Shown here piece by piece: positions 1-10,258 of a stretch of 64,000 nt of DNA. Numbering within the stretch: position 1 is the first letter of the stretch; each line of letters begins with the position of its first letter. Under the pieces are notes generated by a model. It ran no database searches. It saw nothing but the letters and a program-made list of their open reading frames with translations, and was not told the origin of the DNA. A program made the translations under genes and the position numbers. Origin of the DNA: Lactobacillus panisapium (lineage in GTDB: Bacteria; Bacillota; Bacilli; Lactobacillales; Lactobacillaceae). Location of the stretch: positions 1,209,501 to 1,273,500 of the forward strand of contig NZ_CP048268.1 in the NCBI RefSeq assembly GCF_019469265.1, given 5' to 3'.

Positions 1-1122
1 TGTTTCAATCCCTAATGAAAGTGGTGTAACATCAAGTAATACGACATCTTTAACGTCACCAGAGATAACCCCACCTTGAATAGCAGCACCTAAAGCTACA
101 GCTTCATCTGGGTTGATTGAATGGTCAGGTTCCTTACCAGCCCACTTTTTAACTGCTTCTTGAACAGCAGGTATACGAGTTGAACCACCGTTTAAAATAA
201 CTTTATCAATATCGCTAACAGTTAAATCGGCATCCTTCAACGCATTATCAAATGGGATCTTGGTACGATCAACTAAATCAGCAGTCAATTCATCAAACTT
301 AGCACGAGTTAAGTCAGCTTCAAGGTGAAGAGGACCAGACTCACCAGCAGAAATGAACGGAAGAGAAATATGAGTTGATGATACACCTGATAAATCTTTC
401 TTAGCTTTTTCAGCAGCATCCTTTAACCGTTGTAAAGCCATCTTGTCTTTAGAAAGGTCAACGCCATTTTCATCTTTAAAGTTCTTGATAAGCCAGTCAA
501 TAATCTTATTATCAAAGTCATCCCCACCAAGGTGAGTATCACCGTTAGTCGAAAGAACTTGGAAGACGCCGTCACCTAGTTGCAATACAGAAACATCAAA
601 TGTACCACCACCAAGGTCGTAAACTAATACTTTCTCGTCTTCGGCATCTTTATCAAGACCGTAAGCAAGTGATGATGCAGTAGGCTCATTGATGATCCGT
701 TTAACTTCTAAACCGGCAATCTTACCAGCGTCCTTAGTAGCTTGACGTTGTGCATCGTTGAAGTATGCAGGTACGGTGATAACTGCTTCCGTAACTTTTT
801 CACCTAAATAATCTTCAGAAAACTTCTTGATGTATTGTAAAATCATGGCAGAAATTTCTTGTGGAGTATAAGACTTGTCGCCAATTTTTACCTTGTAATC
901 AGTCTCACCCATATGACGCTTAATTGATGAAATTGTGTTAGGGTTAGTGATTGCTTGTCTCTTAGCAACTTCACCTACTTGAATTTCACCATCTTTAAAT
1001 GCGACAACGGATGGAGTGGTACGGTTACCTTCTGGGTTAGTAATAATCTTTGGTTCTTTACCCTCTAAAACTGCTACTGCTGAGTTAGTGGTTCCGAGGT
1101 CAATACCGATAACTTTTGACAT
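1..1122 (-). CDS. dnaK: Chaperone DnaK (Hsp70), N-terminal part
   Basis: ATP-dependent cytosolic chaperone that binds unfolded polypeptides and works with DnaJ and GrpE. The reading frame opens with [16 protein letters not shown], the Hsp70 phosphate-1 motif, and runs without a stop to the window edge. That gives 374 codons, essentially the whole actin-like ATPase domain; the substrate-binding domain lies outside. The ATG at 1122 follows an AAGGAAG-type ribosome-binding site. It is the third gene of hrcA-grpE-dnaK, 18 bases after grpE, with no promoter or CIRCE of its own in that gap, so it depends on the CIRCE-controlled promoter upstream of hrcA. Identity is certain; only the 3' part is missing. 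Confidence 0.98.
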   Translation of the reverse strand, partial: MSKVIGIDLGTTNSAVAVLEGKEPKIITNPEGNRTTPSVVAFKDGEIQVGEVAKRQAITNPNTISSIKRHMGETDYKVKIGDKSYTPQEISAMILQYIKKFSEDYLGEKVTEAVITVPAYFNDAQRQATKDAGKIAGLEVKRIINEPTASSLAYGLDKDAEDEKVLVYDLGGGTFDVSVLQLGDGVFQVLSTNGDTHLGGDDFDNKIIDWLIKNFKDENGVDLSKDKMALQRLKDAAEKAKKDLSGVSSTHISLPFISAGESGPLHLEADLTRAKFDELTADLVDRTKIPFDNALKDADLTVSDIDKVILNGGSTRIPAVQEAVKKWAGKEPDHSINPDEAVALGAAIQGGVISGDVKDVVLLDVTPLSLGIET

Positions 1123-1140
1123 TAATAATCTTCCTTTCAA

Positions 1141-1734
1141 TTATTGTGCAACAACAACCATTGCTGGTCTTAGTGTACGATCTTTATATGAATATCCTTT
1201 TTGTAAAACTTGAACAACGTGATCTTTTTGTTCATCATTTTCAGCTTCTACAGTTTGTACTGCTTGATGTAAATTAGGATCAAATTTAGCTCCCTCAGCT
1301 TCAATTTCACTGATACCATGATCCTTCATCGCCTTAATCAAAGAATCCAAAGTCATTTGGACACCCTTTTTAAGTTGTTTAGAAGCTTCATCATCTACTT
1401 TAGTATTCAAGGCACGTTCAAGGTTATCCATTGCTGGTAGAACATCCTTTGCTAAAGATTGTGATTCATACTTGATTAATTGTGCACGCTCATTATTGTA
1501 GCGATTTTGCATATTTTGCATTTCCGCTTGACTACGAAGGAATTTGTCCTCCAAGTCTTTCTTTTCTTCTTGAGCTTTGGCTAAATTTTCCGCAAGCTTT
1601 TTTTCTGCGGATTTTTGATCTTTGTGTTCGTCAACCTTAGTACTTACTTTGCTTTTTTCATCTTTTTTAGCTTTTTCTGTTTGACTTTTATCTTTGGCCA
1701 AATCTTTTTCGCTAACATATTTTTCCTTACTCAC
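1141..1734 (-). CDS. grpE: Nucleotide exchange factor GrpE
   Basis: Cochaperone that releases ADP from DnaK. The 197-residue protein has a very charged Lys/Glu/Asp-rich N-terminus (about 1-50), a helical coiled-coil stretch (about 50-100) containing [10 protein letters not shown], and the C-terminal beta head ending in [11 protein letters not shown], all typical of GrpE. The start is GTG at 1734, preceded by a strong AAAGGAGG site. It sits 12 bases downstream of hrcA and 18 bases upstream of dnaK, so the three are clearly cotranscribed. The lysine-rich head region is somewhat longer than in Escherichia coli GrpE, as is common in lactobacilli. Confidence 0.97.
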   Translation of the reverse strand: MSKEKYVSEKDLAKDKSQTEKAKKDEKSKVSTKVDEHKDQKSAEKKLAENLAKAQEEKKDLEDKFLRSQAEMQNMQNRYNNERAQLIKYESQSLAKDVLPAMDNLERALNTKVDDEASKQLKKGVQMTLDSLIKAMKDHGISEIEAEGAKFDPNLHQAVQTVEAENDEQKDHVVQVLQKGYSYKDRTLRPAMVVVAQ

Positions 1735-1746
1735 GGCTAACCTCCT

Positions 1747-2796
1747 TTATTTAAACCTACCATAATATTCAAGTAGTTTCTTAGCCAATTCATTTCTAAA
1801 GTATTCCAAAAGGCCAATAACTTGTGAATATGGCATATTATTCGGGCCAAGTAAAGCAATTATGCCCTTGCCATGGGAGCCAACGCTATACTCTGCCGTA
1901 AGCAGACTATAATCTCTTAACAAATCATTTGACAATTCAGAACCCAAACTTACACGTACCGGATATTTGCCACCATCTGAATTAGTCTTGTCATCAACAA
2001 AATTAGAAATCAAATCATTGTGATCAATCAATTCATATAGTGAACGCAAGCTAGAAACATCATCAAACGAACTATTATTCAATAAGTTGATTTGACCATC
2101 AACGTACATCTGCTCACTAGCAGCATCGTTAATAACATCTTCAACTAAATCAATTAGTTCGCTTACATGATTACTCGTTAGCTTTTTACCCAAGGTCTGA
2201 TTAAGCAAGGTAGGAGTTATCTCACTTAAAGCTTTTCCTACGAGCTCATCGTTAATCATCCGCACAGCTTTTTCTACTTCATCACCGTGAACATTATAAG
2301 GTAAGCTGTAAACTTGGCTATGGACGTTACCATCACTAGTTACCAAGATTGCCATAATTTGGCGATTAAATAACGGTACGATTCGAAAGCCAGTGATAGT
2401 TAAATCACTATTTTCGGGTCCCTCTGCAAAAGCAGTGTAATTAGTCAAGTCAGAAAGAATTTTGGCAGCTTCCTGTACAATCTCGTTGACTTGGTGAAAA
2501 GGCTGATCTAATTGACTAACAATTTTCTGGTAAACAGACGACGGGATTTGAAGAGGTTCAAGTAAATTATCTAAGTAATACCGATATCCTTCAGTAGACG
2601 GTACGCGTCCACTTGAAAGGTGTGTTTTCTCAAGTAATCCCTTGTCTTCCAAAGCAGCCATTTCATTACGAATAGTTGCACTAGAAACTTTAATTGGCAA
2701 CTGATTCATGACCGTTTTAGATCCAACCGGTTCATGCGTTTGCGTAAAATCATTAATAATTGTCTTTAAAATTAATTCTTGACGTTCGGTCAACAT
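1747..2796 (-). CDS. hrcA: Heat-inducible transcription repressor HrcA
   Basis: Repressor that binds CIRCE operators and switches off class I heat-shock genes in the absence of stress. The N-terminal winged helix contains [20 protein letters not shown] followed by [14 protein letters not shown], the HrcA signature; the GAF-like dimerisation part follows. I place the start at ATG 2796 (349 residues), because GAGGG lies 8 bases upstream and the protein then begins [10 protein letters not shown] like other HrcA proteins. An in-frame GTG at 2820 would add eight residues, but that codon is inside the CIRCE operator and has no ribosome-binding site. It is the first gene of hrcA-grpE-dnaK and represses its own operon. 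Confidence 0.96.
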   Translation of the reverse strand: MLTERQELILKTIINDFTQTHEPVGSKTVMNQLPIKVSSATIRNEMAALEDKGLLEKTHLSSGRVPSTEGYRYYLDNLLEPLQIPSSVYQKIVSQLDQPFHQVNEIVQEAAKILSDLTNYTAFAEGPENSDLTITGFRIVPLFNRQIMAILVTSDGNVHSQVYSLPYNVHGDEVEKAVRMINDELVGKALSEITPTLLNQTLGKKLTSNHVSELIDLVEDVINDAASEQMYVDGQINLLNNSSFDDVSSLRSLYELIDHNDLISNFVDDKTNSDGGKYPVRVSLGSELSNDLLRDYSLLTAEYSVGSHGKGIIALLGPNNMPYSQVIGLLEYFRNELAKKLLEYYGRFK

Positions 2797-2813
2797 AAAA
2801 ATCGCCCTCACTT

Positions 2814-2840
2814 TTAGCACTCATACTTATCAGGTGCTAA
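2814..2840 (-). promoter_or_regulatory. CIRCE operator 1 (HrcA binding site)
   Basis: TTAGCACTC, nine bases, then AGGTGCTAA (plus-strand view). The left arm matches the CIRCE consensus perfectly and the right arm has two differences. The site lies between the hrcA -10 box and its start codon, where a bound repressor would block transcription. Confidence 0.93.
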
Positions 2841-2848
2841 CAATTATT

Positions 2849-2876
2849 ATGATACTAGTTTTTAGCAGAATGTCAA
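2849..2876 (-). promoter_or_regulatory. Sigma-A promoter of hrcA-grpE-dnaK
   Basis: On the minus strand TTGACA (2876-2871) is followed after 16 bases by TATCAT (2854-2849). The -35 box is perfect and the -10 has one mismatch. The -35 lies in the spacer of the upstream CIRCE, and the second CIRCE follows the -10, so both operators flank the promoter core. Confidence 0.8.
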
Positions 2877-2888
2877 GTCGAGTGCTAA
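2862..2888 (-). promoter_or_regulatory. CIRCE operator 2 (HrcA binding site)
   Basis: TTAGCAGAA, nine bases, then a perfect GAGTGCTAA arm. The left arm differs from consensus at three positions, so this copy is probably weaker than operator 1. Its spacer contains the -35 box of the hrcA promoter. Tandem CIRCE sites before hrcA are common in lactobacilli. Confidence 0.88.
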
Positions 2889-2935
2889 ACTTTTTTATGA
2901 CAAAATGCAGTTTTCTAATTAACCGGAAGAATTTA

Positions 2936-3868
2936 TTAGTTTCTCTGGGCAAAATAAGCCTTTATTTCAGCTTCATCTTGTTTCATCTGCATTTTTAGCT
3001 CGTTCAAGTTAGCAAACTTAATCTCACCACGTGTATACTTGTACCACTTTATAACCATGTCCTCGTCATAAGCTTCTTCATTAAACCCAAATAAATTAGA
3101 TTCAATAAAAATCTTCTTATTATCATTAATAGTTACATTATAGCCAACACTAGTCATTGAGTCATACCATTGACCCTTAATTTTAGTTCGGGTTGCATAC
3201 ACGCCAACCTTTGGCACCACTTTGTTAGTATCCCATACTAGATTAGCTGTAGGAAAGCCCAATTTATGCCCATTACGCAGACCATGACCTACTGTCCCAG
3301 ACATAACATATGGCGCACCCAAAAGTTTTTGTGCTAAGTCCATCTGACCAGCAGTAATTGCCTTTTTAATTTCCGTCGAGCCAATCTTTTGACCATCATA
3401 AGATTGTTTCGGAACATCAATTATTTCAAATCTGCCTCTAGCAAATTTAGGAAAATTTTTCATATTAGCAATATCTTTAGGACCATAAGTATAATCAAAG
3501 CCAGCCACTACCGTGTCAGCACCCAGTTTGACGACAATGTTATCAACAAATTCTTGTGCAGTTAACTGGCAAAATTGCTCATTAAAATGCATGACCAATA
3601 AATAGTCGACACCAAGTTTTTGCATTTTATAGGCTTTTTCACCTAAATTATCTATATAGGTAACTTGTGAATTTTGGTAAACCTCTTTAGGATGACGGTC
3701 AAAGGTCATTACAACCAAAGGCAAGTGCTTGTCGTCTGCCTTTTTTTTGGCAATTTTAATTAACTGCTGGTGTCCGAGATGGACGCCATCAAAAAAACCA
3801 AGCGCTAAGATAATATTAGTTGGAAATAGCTTTTCGCCGATGGGGTAAGTTAAATGGATAATGTGCAC
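2936..3868 (-). CDS. ribF: Bifunctional riboflavin kinase / FAD synthetase
   Basis: Makes FMN from riboflavin and ATP, then FAD from FMN and ATP. The N-terminal FMN adenylyltransferase domain shows GFFDGVHLGH (residues 24-33), a nucleotidyltransferase HxGH motif. The C-terminal riboflavin kinase domain shows GTVGHGLRNGHKLGFPTANL at about residue 190. The length (310) is normal for the bifunctional enzyme. The start is GTG at 3868 with AAGG nine bases before it. It directly follows truB (21 bases), the usual order truB-ribF, and is the last gene of the rimP/nusA/infB operon before the heat-shock promoter. Confidence 0.96.
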   Translation of the reverse strand: MHIIHLTYPIGEKLFPTNIILALGFFDGVHLGHQQLIKIAKKKADDKHLPLVVMTFDRHPKEVYQNSQVTYIDNLGEKAYKMQKLGVDYLLVMHFNEQFCQLTAQEFVDNIVVKLGADTVVAGFDYTYGPKDIANMKNFPKFARGRFEIIDVPKQSYDGQKIGSTEIKKAITAGQMDLAQKLLGAPYVMSGTVGHGLRNGHKLGFPTANLVWDTNKVVPKVGVYATRTKIKGQWYDSMTSVGYNVTINDNKKIFIESNLFGFNEEAYDEDMVIKWYKYTRGEIKFANLNELKMQMKQDEAEIKAYFAQRN

Positions 3869-3889
3869 GATAAATAACCTTCATTTCAC

Positions 3890-4783
3890 CTATTCGTTTT
3901 GTAACAGCATCAAATCAGGGCGATAAACAGCATCATCCTTTTGATAGATTGCTTTAACGCTATTATTGTACCTTAATGCAACCTTTTTTGCATTCGTTTT
4001 CAAAGGGATTGAATTGCCATTTTTTACTTTCAGCCATTGACCACTAGTTAAATCGCAAGTTTCATAGTCCTTAAAAAAGGCATCAATTGGTTGAATAAAG
4101 TTGGTCACTTCATCAGGATGAGCAATAATTTGATCAAGTTTAACCGCTTGATCAATGGTAAAACCAGAACTTGCAGTCCGGCGTAATGTTTTCATCACGG
4201 CTGGAACCCCGAGCCGGGTGCCTAAGTCATTAACAAGGGATCTTACATATGTACCTTTACTGCATTCAATTTGAAAATCAAATTCTTGAAAACCGGTTTT
4301 TGAATCAAATACCGGTTCAGACATAGTATCATAGGCAAAAATTTGCACTTGCCTTTTTGGCCGGTCTACTTCGATACCCTCACGAGCGTATTCATATAGA
4401 TGCTTACCATTAACCCGGACAGCTGAATAAATTGGTGGTACTTGTTCAATTTGGCCAACAAATTTTTTCATTTGCTGTTCAATTTCTTCTTTTGCAATCG
4501 GATCAGTCAACTTCTGACTCTTGAGAACCTTGCCACTTATATCATAGCTATCAGTAGCATAGCCTAAAATAGCTGTTCCCACATATTTCTTATTTTGCGT
4601 ATGCATTAGTTCAATTAACTTGGTAGCCTGACCAATCGCTATTGGCAAAACACCAGTTACATCGGGATCCAAAGTACCAGCATGACCGATTTTCCTAATA
4701 TGAAGGGCTTTACGTAAATGGTAGACGACGTCAGCACTGGTCATGCCTTTGTCTTTATCAACCACTAAAATTCCATTTATCAT
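3890..4783 (-). CDS. truB: tRNA pseudouridine(55) synthase TruB
   Basis: Isomerises U55 to pseudouridine in the T-loop of tRNAs. The catalytic motif [14 protein letters not shown] is present with Asp39 as the expected nucleophile, followed by the family motifs [11 protein letters not shown] and [15 protein letters not shown]; 297 residues is the usual bacterial length. ATG start at 4783. It lies between rbfA (42 bases upstream) and ribF (21 bases downstream) in the conserved infB operon. A terminator-like hairpin at 4800-4823 sits between rbfA and truB and may lower expression of truB and ribF. Confidence 0.97.
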   Translation of the reverse strand: MINGILVVDKDKGMTSADVVYHLRKALHIRKIGHAGTLDPDVTGVLPIAIGQATKLIELMHTQNKKYVGTAILGYATDSYDISGKVLKSQKLTDPIAKEEIEQQMKKFVGQIEQVPPIYSAVRVNGKHLYEYAREGIEVDRPKRQVQIFAYDTMSEPVFDSKTGFQEFDFQIECSKGTYVRSLVNDLGTRLGVPAVMKTLRRTASSGFTIDQAVKLDQIIAHPDEVTNFIQPIDAFFKDYETCDLTSGQWLKVKNGNSIPLKTNAKKVALRYNNSVKAIYQKDDAVYRPDLMLLQNE

Positions 4784-4799
4784 TTTACCTTACCCACTA

Positions 4800-4823
4800 A
4801 AAAAGCGCCCAACAGCGCTTTTT
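4800..4823 (-). terminator. Intercistronic hairpin between rbfA and truB
   Basis: AAAAAGCGC, six bases, GCGCTTTTT. Read on the minus strand the stem is followed by a run of U, as in an intrinsic terminator. The GC part is only four pairs, so it may be leaky. It starts three bases after the rbfA stop codon. Confidence 0.6.
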
Positions 4824-4825
4824 GG

Positions 4826-5188
4826 TTAATTATTTCGATCTTCATCTTGCTTTTTAACTTCAGCAATTAGTCGATCAATTTTACTACCATATTTTACTGA
4901 ATTGTCTCGCTTGAAAATTAATTCAGGCACTTTATAAACTGTTAAAATTTGACCAAGCAAATGACGCATCATGCCCTTTGCTTTTTCAAGTCCTGCAGCA
5001 GCTTCTTCTTCCTTTTTTGGATTTTCAGAAAGAATGCTGTAGTAAACAGTTGCATACGACAAATCATTAGTACATTCAACTGCAGTAATTGTAACATCGC
5101 TTACGCGTGGATCACGAATATTTTTCCGCAGAATTTTGGTTAATTCACGGAGGATCTCTCCTTCAACACGACCTACTCTGTGTTTCAT
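4826..5188 (-). CDS. rbfA: 30S ribosome-binding factor RbfA
   Basis: KH-like RNA-binding protein needed for late 30S subunit maturation and 16S rRNA 5'-end processing. The 120-residue protein begins MKHRVGRVEGEILRELTKILRK and contains RDPRVSDVTITAVE and the C-terminal KVPELIFKRDNSVKYGSKID block, all characteristic. ATG start at 5188 with GGGAGGA just upstream. It follows infB by 18 bases in the standard order nusA-ylxR-ylxQ-infB-rbfA-truB. Confidence 0.96.
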   Translation of the reverse strand: MKHRVGRVEGEILRELTKILRKNIRDPRVSDVTITAVECTNDLSYATVYYSILSENPKKEEEAAAGLEKAKGMMRHLLGQILTVYKVPELIFKRDNSVKYGSKIDRLIAEVKKQDEDRNN

Positions 5189-5206
5189 GTTTTCCTCCCC
5201 GTCAAA

Positions 5207-7852
5207 CTAGTTAGGCTTAACTTCTTGCTGTTCAACTGCTTCTAATTCATCACCAATTTTAATGTCATTATAGCCTTCAATTGTCAAACCACAGTCAAAA
5301 CCTTGCTTAACAATTTTAGCATCATCCTTAAATCGCTTAAGTGAAGCAACTTTACCGTTATAAATGACCACACCGTCACGAATTAAGTTGACATCAGAAT
5401 CGCGTGTGATGTAACCCGAGTCAACAAAAGCACCAGCAATAGTTCCAACTTTAGAAACTTTCCAAGTTTCACGAACTGTTAAGTTGCCGACAACCTTGTC
5501 CTCGTATGTTGGCTCAAGCATTCCTTGCATAGCTGCCTTAACATCATCAATCGCCTTGTAAATAATACTGTATAAGCGAATATCGACACCATCAGCCTCA
5601 GCTTGCGACTTAGCAGTTGCCGTTGGTCGAACATTAAAGCCGATGATGAAGGCATTGGAAGCACCAGCCAATGTGACATCAGATTCATTAACGGCACCTA
5701 CGCCTGCGTGAATAATGTTAACGCGAACGCCCTCTACCTCAATCTTTTCTAGAGATTGTTGCAAAGCTTCTGTCGAACCTTGAACATCTGCCTTTAAGAC
5801 AACATCGACTTCCTTCATATTCTCTTTCTTCATTGTGTCAAACAAATTATCAAGAGTAACATGAGTAACATTTTCACGTGATTGTTGTAATGCTTGTTGA
5901 GCTCTTTGCTCACCAACACTTCGAGCAGTCTTTTCGTCATCAAAGACAACGATCTTATCGGCTGATTCAGGAACATCATTCAAACCAGTAATTTCAACTG
6001 GCATTGAAGGTGTTGCCTTTTCAACCTGCCGACCACGATCATTGGTCATTACCCGAACACGACCAAACCGGTTACCAACAACAATTGGATCACCAGTATG
6101 AAGCGTACCTTGTTGAACTAACAAGTCGGCAACTGGACCACGTCCACGAGATAACCGAGCTTCAATAACAGTACCGATAGCTTTTTGTTTTGGATCAGCC
6201 TTTAATTCCATCACATCAGCTTGAAGTAAAATCATTTGCAATAATTCATCAACATTTTCACCAGTTTTGGCAGAAATATTAACAAAGATGGTATCGCCAC
6301 CGTAATCTTCTGGAATAAGATTATACTTCATCAATTGCTCAGTAACATGTTGTGGGTTGGCGCCTGGAGCATCCATTTTATTGATTGCAACAATAATTGG
6401 AACTTTAGCGCTTTTAGCATGATCAATCGCTTCAATTGTTTGTGGCATTACACCGTCATCAGCAGCTACGACCAAAACAACAATATCAGTAATCTCTGCA
6501 CCACGTTCACGCATATTTGAAAAGGCCGCGTGTCCAGGGGTATCCAAGAAGGTAATCAAATGATTATCAATTCTAACCTGATATGCACCAATCTTTTGCG
6601 TAATACCGCCAGCTTCATGGTCGGTAACATGAGTATGACGTAAACGATCAAGTAAAGTCGTCTTTCCGTGGTCAACGTGACCCATGATTGTTACTACAGG
6701 TGGACGCTTAATCTGATGCTTAGATTCCTTAGAGGCTTCCATTCTCTTATTGTATAAGTTATCAATATCAGACATGTCCTCATGAACTTTTTCTTCAGCA
6801 TTAATTCCGTATTCAGCCGCTACTAGTTCAATTGCGTCCTTATCCAAAGATTGATTTTGATTAGTCATTACACCAAGCATGAATAACTTTTTAACAATTT
6901 CTGCTGGTTCACGGTGAAGAATTTTACCCAAATCTTGTGCATTCATCCCAACTTCATAAACTAAAGTTTCTGGTAATGGACGCTCTTTTCTTTGAGTTGG
7001 CTGCTTTTTCGGCATTTGTTCATATTGCCGTTTCTTATTCTTGCGCTTACGCTTCTCTTGGTGCTTAGAATAAGTATTGTTGTTATTGCCAAATGCTTGA
7101 TTCTTTCCTTTGCGACCTGGTTTACCATTATTACGTGAATTATGGCCATTACCACGACGCTTTTCTTCTTTGGCAGGCTCTGGAACAGAATTATTGTCGA
7201 TAGCCTTTGGCCGCTCTGAAGTAGCAGTTTGGTTCTGCTTCATTCTAGCTGGCGAGGGCTTAATAATTTTAGGACCGGTCACTTTAGGAGCAGAAGTTTC
7301 AACTTTCTTTACTTTAACAACTTCTTGCTTCTTGGCACTGGTTTCTTCCTTAGTTTCTTGTGGTTTACTTGTATTATTCTTATAAGACTCACGAGCCTTT
7401 TCAGTTTGACGATTCAGCGTACTCTCTTCAACTCTCTGTTTTTGTTTTAATTGCTTCAAAAGATCTTGTGCAGCGGGTTTCTGTGTTCTTGTGGATTGTT
7501 CTCGGTTAGAACGTTGCTGTGAATGATCTTGCTCTTTGCGATTGCGGTTGTTTGAACGGTGATTATTATTGTGCCGATTGTTCTTATTACTTTTACCGTC
7601 TTCATGGTTTTTCTCATTTTTACGGATGGAAGTAACAGAAATCTTAATCTTGCTACTCTTTTTAGCAGCTTTTTCTTGCTTTTTGGCGGGAGCGGGGTTA
7701 CGAAAACTACCCTTTAACTGATTCACTTGTGAATCCTCTAGTGATGACATATGATTTTTTACATCAAAGCCAAGGTCTTTCGCCTTATTGACCACATCTT
7801 TATTATCGATGCCTAAATCTTTTGCAATTTCATAGATTCTTTTCTTAGCCAT
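5207..7852 (-). CDS. infB: Translation initiation factor IF-2
   Basis: GTPase that brings fMet-tRNA to the 30S P site and promotes subunit joining. An N-terminal IF2-N domain ([15 protein letters not shown]...) is followed by about 250 residues of highly charged, Asn/Lys/Arg/Gln-rich linker. After that come a second IF2-N-like segment, the G domain with [20 protein letters not shown] and NKMD, and the beta-barrel/C-terminal domains. I choose ATG 7852 (881 residues), because AAGGAG lies nine bases upstream and the protein then starts like other IF-2 proteins. The ATG at 7870 is inside the 3' end of ylxQ and overlaps that ribosome-binding site. Confidence 0.97.
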   Translation of the reverse strand: MAKKRIYEIAKDLGIDNKDVVNKAKDLGFDVKNHMSSLEDSQVNQLKGSFRNPAPAKKQEKAAKKSSKIKISVTSIRKNEKNHEDGKSNKNNRHNNNHRSNNRNRKEQDHSQQRSNREQSTRTQKPAAQDLLKQLKQKQRVEESTLNRQTEKARESYKNNTSKPQETKEETSAKKQEVVKVKKVETSAPKVTGPKIIKPSPARMKQNQTATSERPKAIDNNSVPEPAKEEKRRGNGHNSRNNGKPGRKGKNQAFGNNNNTYSKHQEKRKRKNKKRQYEQMPKKQPTQRKERPLPETLVYEVGMNAQDLGKILHREPAEIVKKLFMLGVMTNQNQSLDKDAIELVAAEYGINAEEKVHEDMSDIDNLYNKRMEASKESKHQIKRPPVVTIMGHVDHGKTTLLDRLRHTHVTDHEAGGITQKIGAYQVRIDNHLITFLDTPGHAAFSNMRERGAEITDIVVLVVAADDGVMPQTIEAIDHAKSAKVPIIVAINKMDAPGANPQHVTEQLMKYNLIPEDYGGDTIFVNISAKTGENVDELLQMILLQADVMELKADPKQKAIGTVIEARLSRGRGPVADLLVQQGTLHTGDPIVVGNRFGRVRVMTNDRGRQVEKATPSMPVEITGLNDVPESADKIVVFDDEKTARSVGEQRAQQALQQSRENVTHVTLDNLFDTMKKENMKEVDVVLKADVQGSTEALQQSLEKIEVEGVRVNIIHAGVGAVNESDVTLAGASNAFIIGFNVRPTATAKSQAEADGVDIRLYSIIYKAIDDVKAAMQGMLEPTYEDKVVGNLTVRETWKVSKVGTIAGAFVDSGYITRDSDVNLIRDGVVIYNGKVASLKRFKDDAKIVKQGFDCGLTIEGYNDIKIGDELEAVEQQEVKPN

Positions 7853-7856
7853 CAAA

Positions 7857-8168
7857 TCACACTCCTTCATTTATCTTTTGTATTAACGCTTTGCAAAAAC
7901 CTGTATCAGTAATCCCCAATACCTTACGGTTTTTACCTATTGCATGCGATATCTCGCTACTGCTGAATTCAGAAATGACAGTAACATCATTTTGCTTAGC
8001 AATTCGAGTAAGCTTTTCGCTTGTATCCGCGTGACTATCATTAGCCAAAATTACTATTTTAACTTTTTTTGCCTTTAAGCCAACTGATACGATTTCCAAA
8101 CCGGAAACAAGCTTACCAGCTCGCTCAGCAAGCCCTAGCAAATTCAATGCCTTTTGTCTATTTTGCAA
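7857..8168 (-). CDS. ylxQ: Ribosomal protein L7Ae-like K-turn RNA-binding protein YlxQ
   Basis: Small RNA-binding protein of the L7Ae/L30e family that recognises kink-turn RNA. The 103 residues start [23 protein letters not shown], the family's diagnostic beginning, and keep the [18 protein letters not shown] core. The start is TTG at 8168, two bases after the ylxR stop, so translation is probably coupled. The stop is four bases before the infB start. The conserved position between ylxR and infB supports the assignment. The cellular function is not well established in this family. Confidence 0.92.
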   Translation of the reverse strand: MQNRQKALNLLGLAERAGKLVSGLEIVSVGLKAKKVKIVILANDSHADTSEKLTRIAKQNDVTVISEFSSSEISHAIGKNRKVLGITDTGFCKALIQKINEGV

Positions 8169-8170
8169 CT

Positions 8171-8467
8171 TTAATCATCACCAAACAATTCTTTTCTTGC
8201 TTTTTGATGATCAACATAGGAATATAATTCTTCATAAAATGAAGCGGCAATTTTAACACCTAAGCTTCGCTCAAGAACTCCTTTTTCTTTTGCTTGCTCA
8301 ATTTTATCAGGATCAAGCGATACATATGCACCACGTCCTGGCTTTTTCCCTGTAGGATCAACAGAAATGTTTTTTTCCTTATCAATTACAATCCGAACTA
8401 ACTCTTTTTTCGGTTGCATGGTATTGGTTAATAAATCTTTCCGCATCGGAATTTTTCTTTTTTTCAA
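8171..8467 (-). CDS. ylxR: YlxR/RnpM family RNA-binding protein
   Basis: A 98-residue DUF448 protein. Its Bacillus relative has been reported to modulate RNase P, and the family carries a GRGAY(V) motif, seen here as KKPGRGAYVSLD. It begins MKKRKIPMRKDLLTNTMQPKKELVRIV; the expected R(K)C of the motif 'RxCxxC' type is replaced by K-D, so no metal-binding cysteine pair is seen. The start is TTG at 8467 with GGGGGTGA upstream. It lies 18 bases after nusA in the standard operon. Confidence 0.92.
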   Translation of the reverse strand: MKKRKIPMRKDLLTNTMQPKKELVRIVIDKEKNISVDPTGKKPGRGAYVSLDPDKIEQAKEKGVLERSLGVKIAASFYEELYSYVDHQKARKELFGDD

Positions 8468-8485
8468 AAGAGTTCACCCCCTGCC

Positions 8486-9751
8486 TTATTCGTCGACAGT
8501 ATCTTCACTTTCAGTAGAAGTTAGTTCAGCATCTTGCTCTGTTTCTTCATCTTCTTGAGTAGAAGTAGCGGCATTCTCATCTTCATCATCAACTGAAGAA
8601 TCATCGTCAGCTGAAACGGAATCAGCAATATCTTCAGCGGCTTCATCTACTACATCGTTTAAAGCGGCATCTTCATTTTCCTGATTGGCTTCGTTTGAGC
8701 TTTCATCGACAAACTCAACTTCTGATTCTGGCCTGATGTCAATCTTGTAGCCCGTTAGCCGAGCAGCTAAACGAACATTCTGACCCTTTTTACCAATGGC
8801 AAGCGATAACTGGTAATCCGGAACAATTACCAATGCACTTTTTTCATCTTCTTCATCGCCAAATTGAACCGCAATAACTTCTGCAGGGTTCAATGCATTG
8901 GCAATAAAATCAGACGGATCTTCTTCATACTTAACGACGTCAATATTCTCGCCACCTAGTTCATTAACTACGTTTTGAACTCGGGCACCGCGTTGACCGA
9001 CACAAGTACCAACAGGATCAATGTTTGGATCGTTAGACTTAACGGCAATCTTAGTTCTGTCTCCCGCTTCACGCGCAATCGAAACAATTTCTACCGTCCC
9101 ATCGTAAATCTCAGGAACTTCTTGTTCAAAAAGACGCTTAACCATATCAGGAGCTGTCCGTGAAACAGTAATTTGTGCGCCCTTGGTATCAGAACCAACA
9201 TGAGTGACAAGTACCCGAATCTGGTCTTGAGGGTTATAAGTTTCGTTAGGCATCTGGTCGTTTCTAGGCATAACAGCTTCAACATTACCAATTTTAACAT
9301 AAACAAAGCGGTTGTCGCGCCGTTCAACTGTACCCGTAATCAATTCATCTTCATATTGTGAATATTCGTTAATGATATGGTTTCTTTCAGCTTCCCGCAA
9401 ATGTTGCATAATAACTTGTTTAGCTGTTTGTGCAGCAATTCGACCAAAGTTCTTAGGTGCAACTTCAAATCTGATTTTATCGCCCAATTCGTATGCTTTA
9501 TTAATGGCTAAGGCATCTTTCAAACTGATCTCCAGTCTGTCATCGTGAACTTCTTCAACAACAACTTTCTCAGTCATTAATTTGAAATCGCCTCGGCGTT
9601 CATCAAATTCAACAACAACATTGGTTGCCTGATTATAATTCTTTTTATATGCCGCAACAAGCGCTGCCTCGATAGCTTCAACAATCACATCTTGTTTGAT
9701 ACCCTTTGTTTTTTCTAAAGTAGCAAACGCCTCTAGCATTTCTTTAGACAT
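8486..9751 (-). CDS. nusA: Transcription termination/antitermination factor NusA
   Basis: RNA polymerase-binding elongation factor that affects pausing, termination and antitermination. The N-terminal polymerase-binding domain begins MSKEMLEAFATLEKTKGIKQD. An S1 domain (about 135-200) and two KH domains with VGTCVGQRGARVQ and SLAIGKKGQNVRLAARLTG follow. The last 75 residues are an acidic Asp/Glu/Ser tail, which is common in lactobacilli and unlike the Escherichia coli AR repeats. ATG start at 9751. Part of rimP-nusA-ylxR-ylxQ-infB, 18 bases after rimP. Confidence 0.97.
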   Translation of the reverse strand: MSKEMLEAFATLEKTKGIKQDVIVEAIEAALVAAYKKNYNQATNVVVEFDERRGDFKLMTEKVVVEEVHDDRLEISLKDALAINKAYELGDKIRFEVAPKNFGRIAAQTAKQVIMQHLREAERNHIINEYSQYEDELITGTVERRDNRFVYVKIGNVEAVMPRNDQMPNETYNPQDQIRVLVTHVGSDTKGAQITVSRTAPDMVKRLFEQEVPEIYDGTVEIVSIAREAGDRTKIAVKSNDPNIDPVGTCVGQRGARVQNVVNELGGENIDVVKYEEDPSDFIANALNPAEVIAVQFGDEEDEKSALVIVPDYQLSLAIGKKGQNVRLAARLTGYKIDIRPESEVEFVDESSNEANQENEDAALNDVVDEAAEDIADSVSADDDSSVDDEDENAATSTQEDEETEQDAELTSTESEDTVDE

Positions 9752-9769
9752 AAGTTTTAATCAGCCTTT

Positions 9770-10243
9770 CTAAAATTCAATTGCAAAACGTATATTTGCA
9801 ATTAACTTACGGGGAATAGTTAATTGTTTCCGCCTTGTTTTTATCTTTACTTCTAATTCGATTTCATCAGTATTAAATGACTTTAACGTACCTTCGTATT
9901 CTTTTTCACCGAGAACTTTTTGGTAAAGGCCAACGTGAACGTAATTATTCAATGCTTTTTGCCAATCCTTCTCAGATTTTAAAGGTCGTTCGATACCAGG
10001 AGAAGATAATTCTAAAACGTAAGGATCAGGGAATGGATCAGGCTCGATTTCATCTAACTTGGCGGAAATTAATTCGCTAAGTCCAGCTATTTCGTCCATA
10101 TCAATTCCATTTTCGCGGTCAACATATATTCTTAAATAATTTTGACCTTTTTCTTTTACGTATTCAATATCTACAAATTCATCATTGCGTTGTTCAATGA
10201 TTGGTTTGATCTCTGCAAGTACAGAATCTTTAACTTTCGTCAA
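9770..10243 (-). CDS. rimP: Ribosome maturation factor RimP
   Basis: Needed for assembly of the 30S subunit head. The 157-residue protein shows the two-domain YlxS/RimP pattern: [30 protein letters not shown], then the family motif [19 protein letters not shown]. The start is TTG at 10243 with a perfect GGAGG seven bases upstream. It is the first gene of the nusA-infB operon. A strong terminator-like hairpin at 10266-10288 ends only a few bases before its ribosome-binding site, leaving no room for a promoter between them. Confidence 0.95.
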   Translation of the reverse strand: MTKVKDSVLAEIKPIIEQRNDEFVDIEYVKEKGQNYLRIYVDRENGIDMDEIAGLSELISAKLDEIEPDPFPDPYVLELSSPGIERPLKSEKDWQKALNNYVHVGLYQKVLGEKEYEGTLKSFNTDEIELEVKIKTRRKQLTIPRKLIANIRFAIEF

Positions 10244-10258
10244 GTACTTTCCTCCGTA

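Noticed and set aside
7110..7450. Two overlapping plus-strand open frames inside infB
   Set aside because: They lie opposite the charged repeat linker of IF-2, have no ribosome-binding site and no family features; shadows of the real gene.
8486..8700. Acidic Asp/Glu/Ser tail of NusA as a frameshifted or foreign piece
   Set aside because: It is in frame to the stop codon and acidic tails are normal in lactobacillar NusA.
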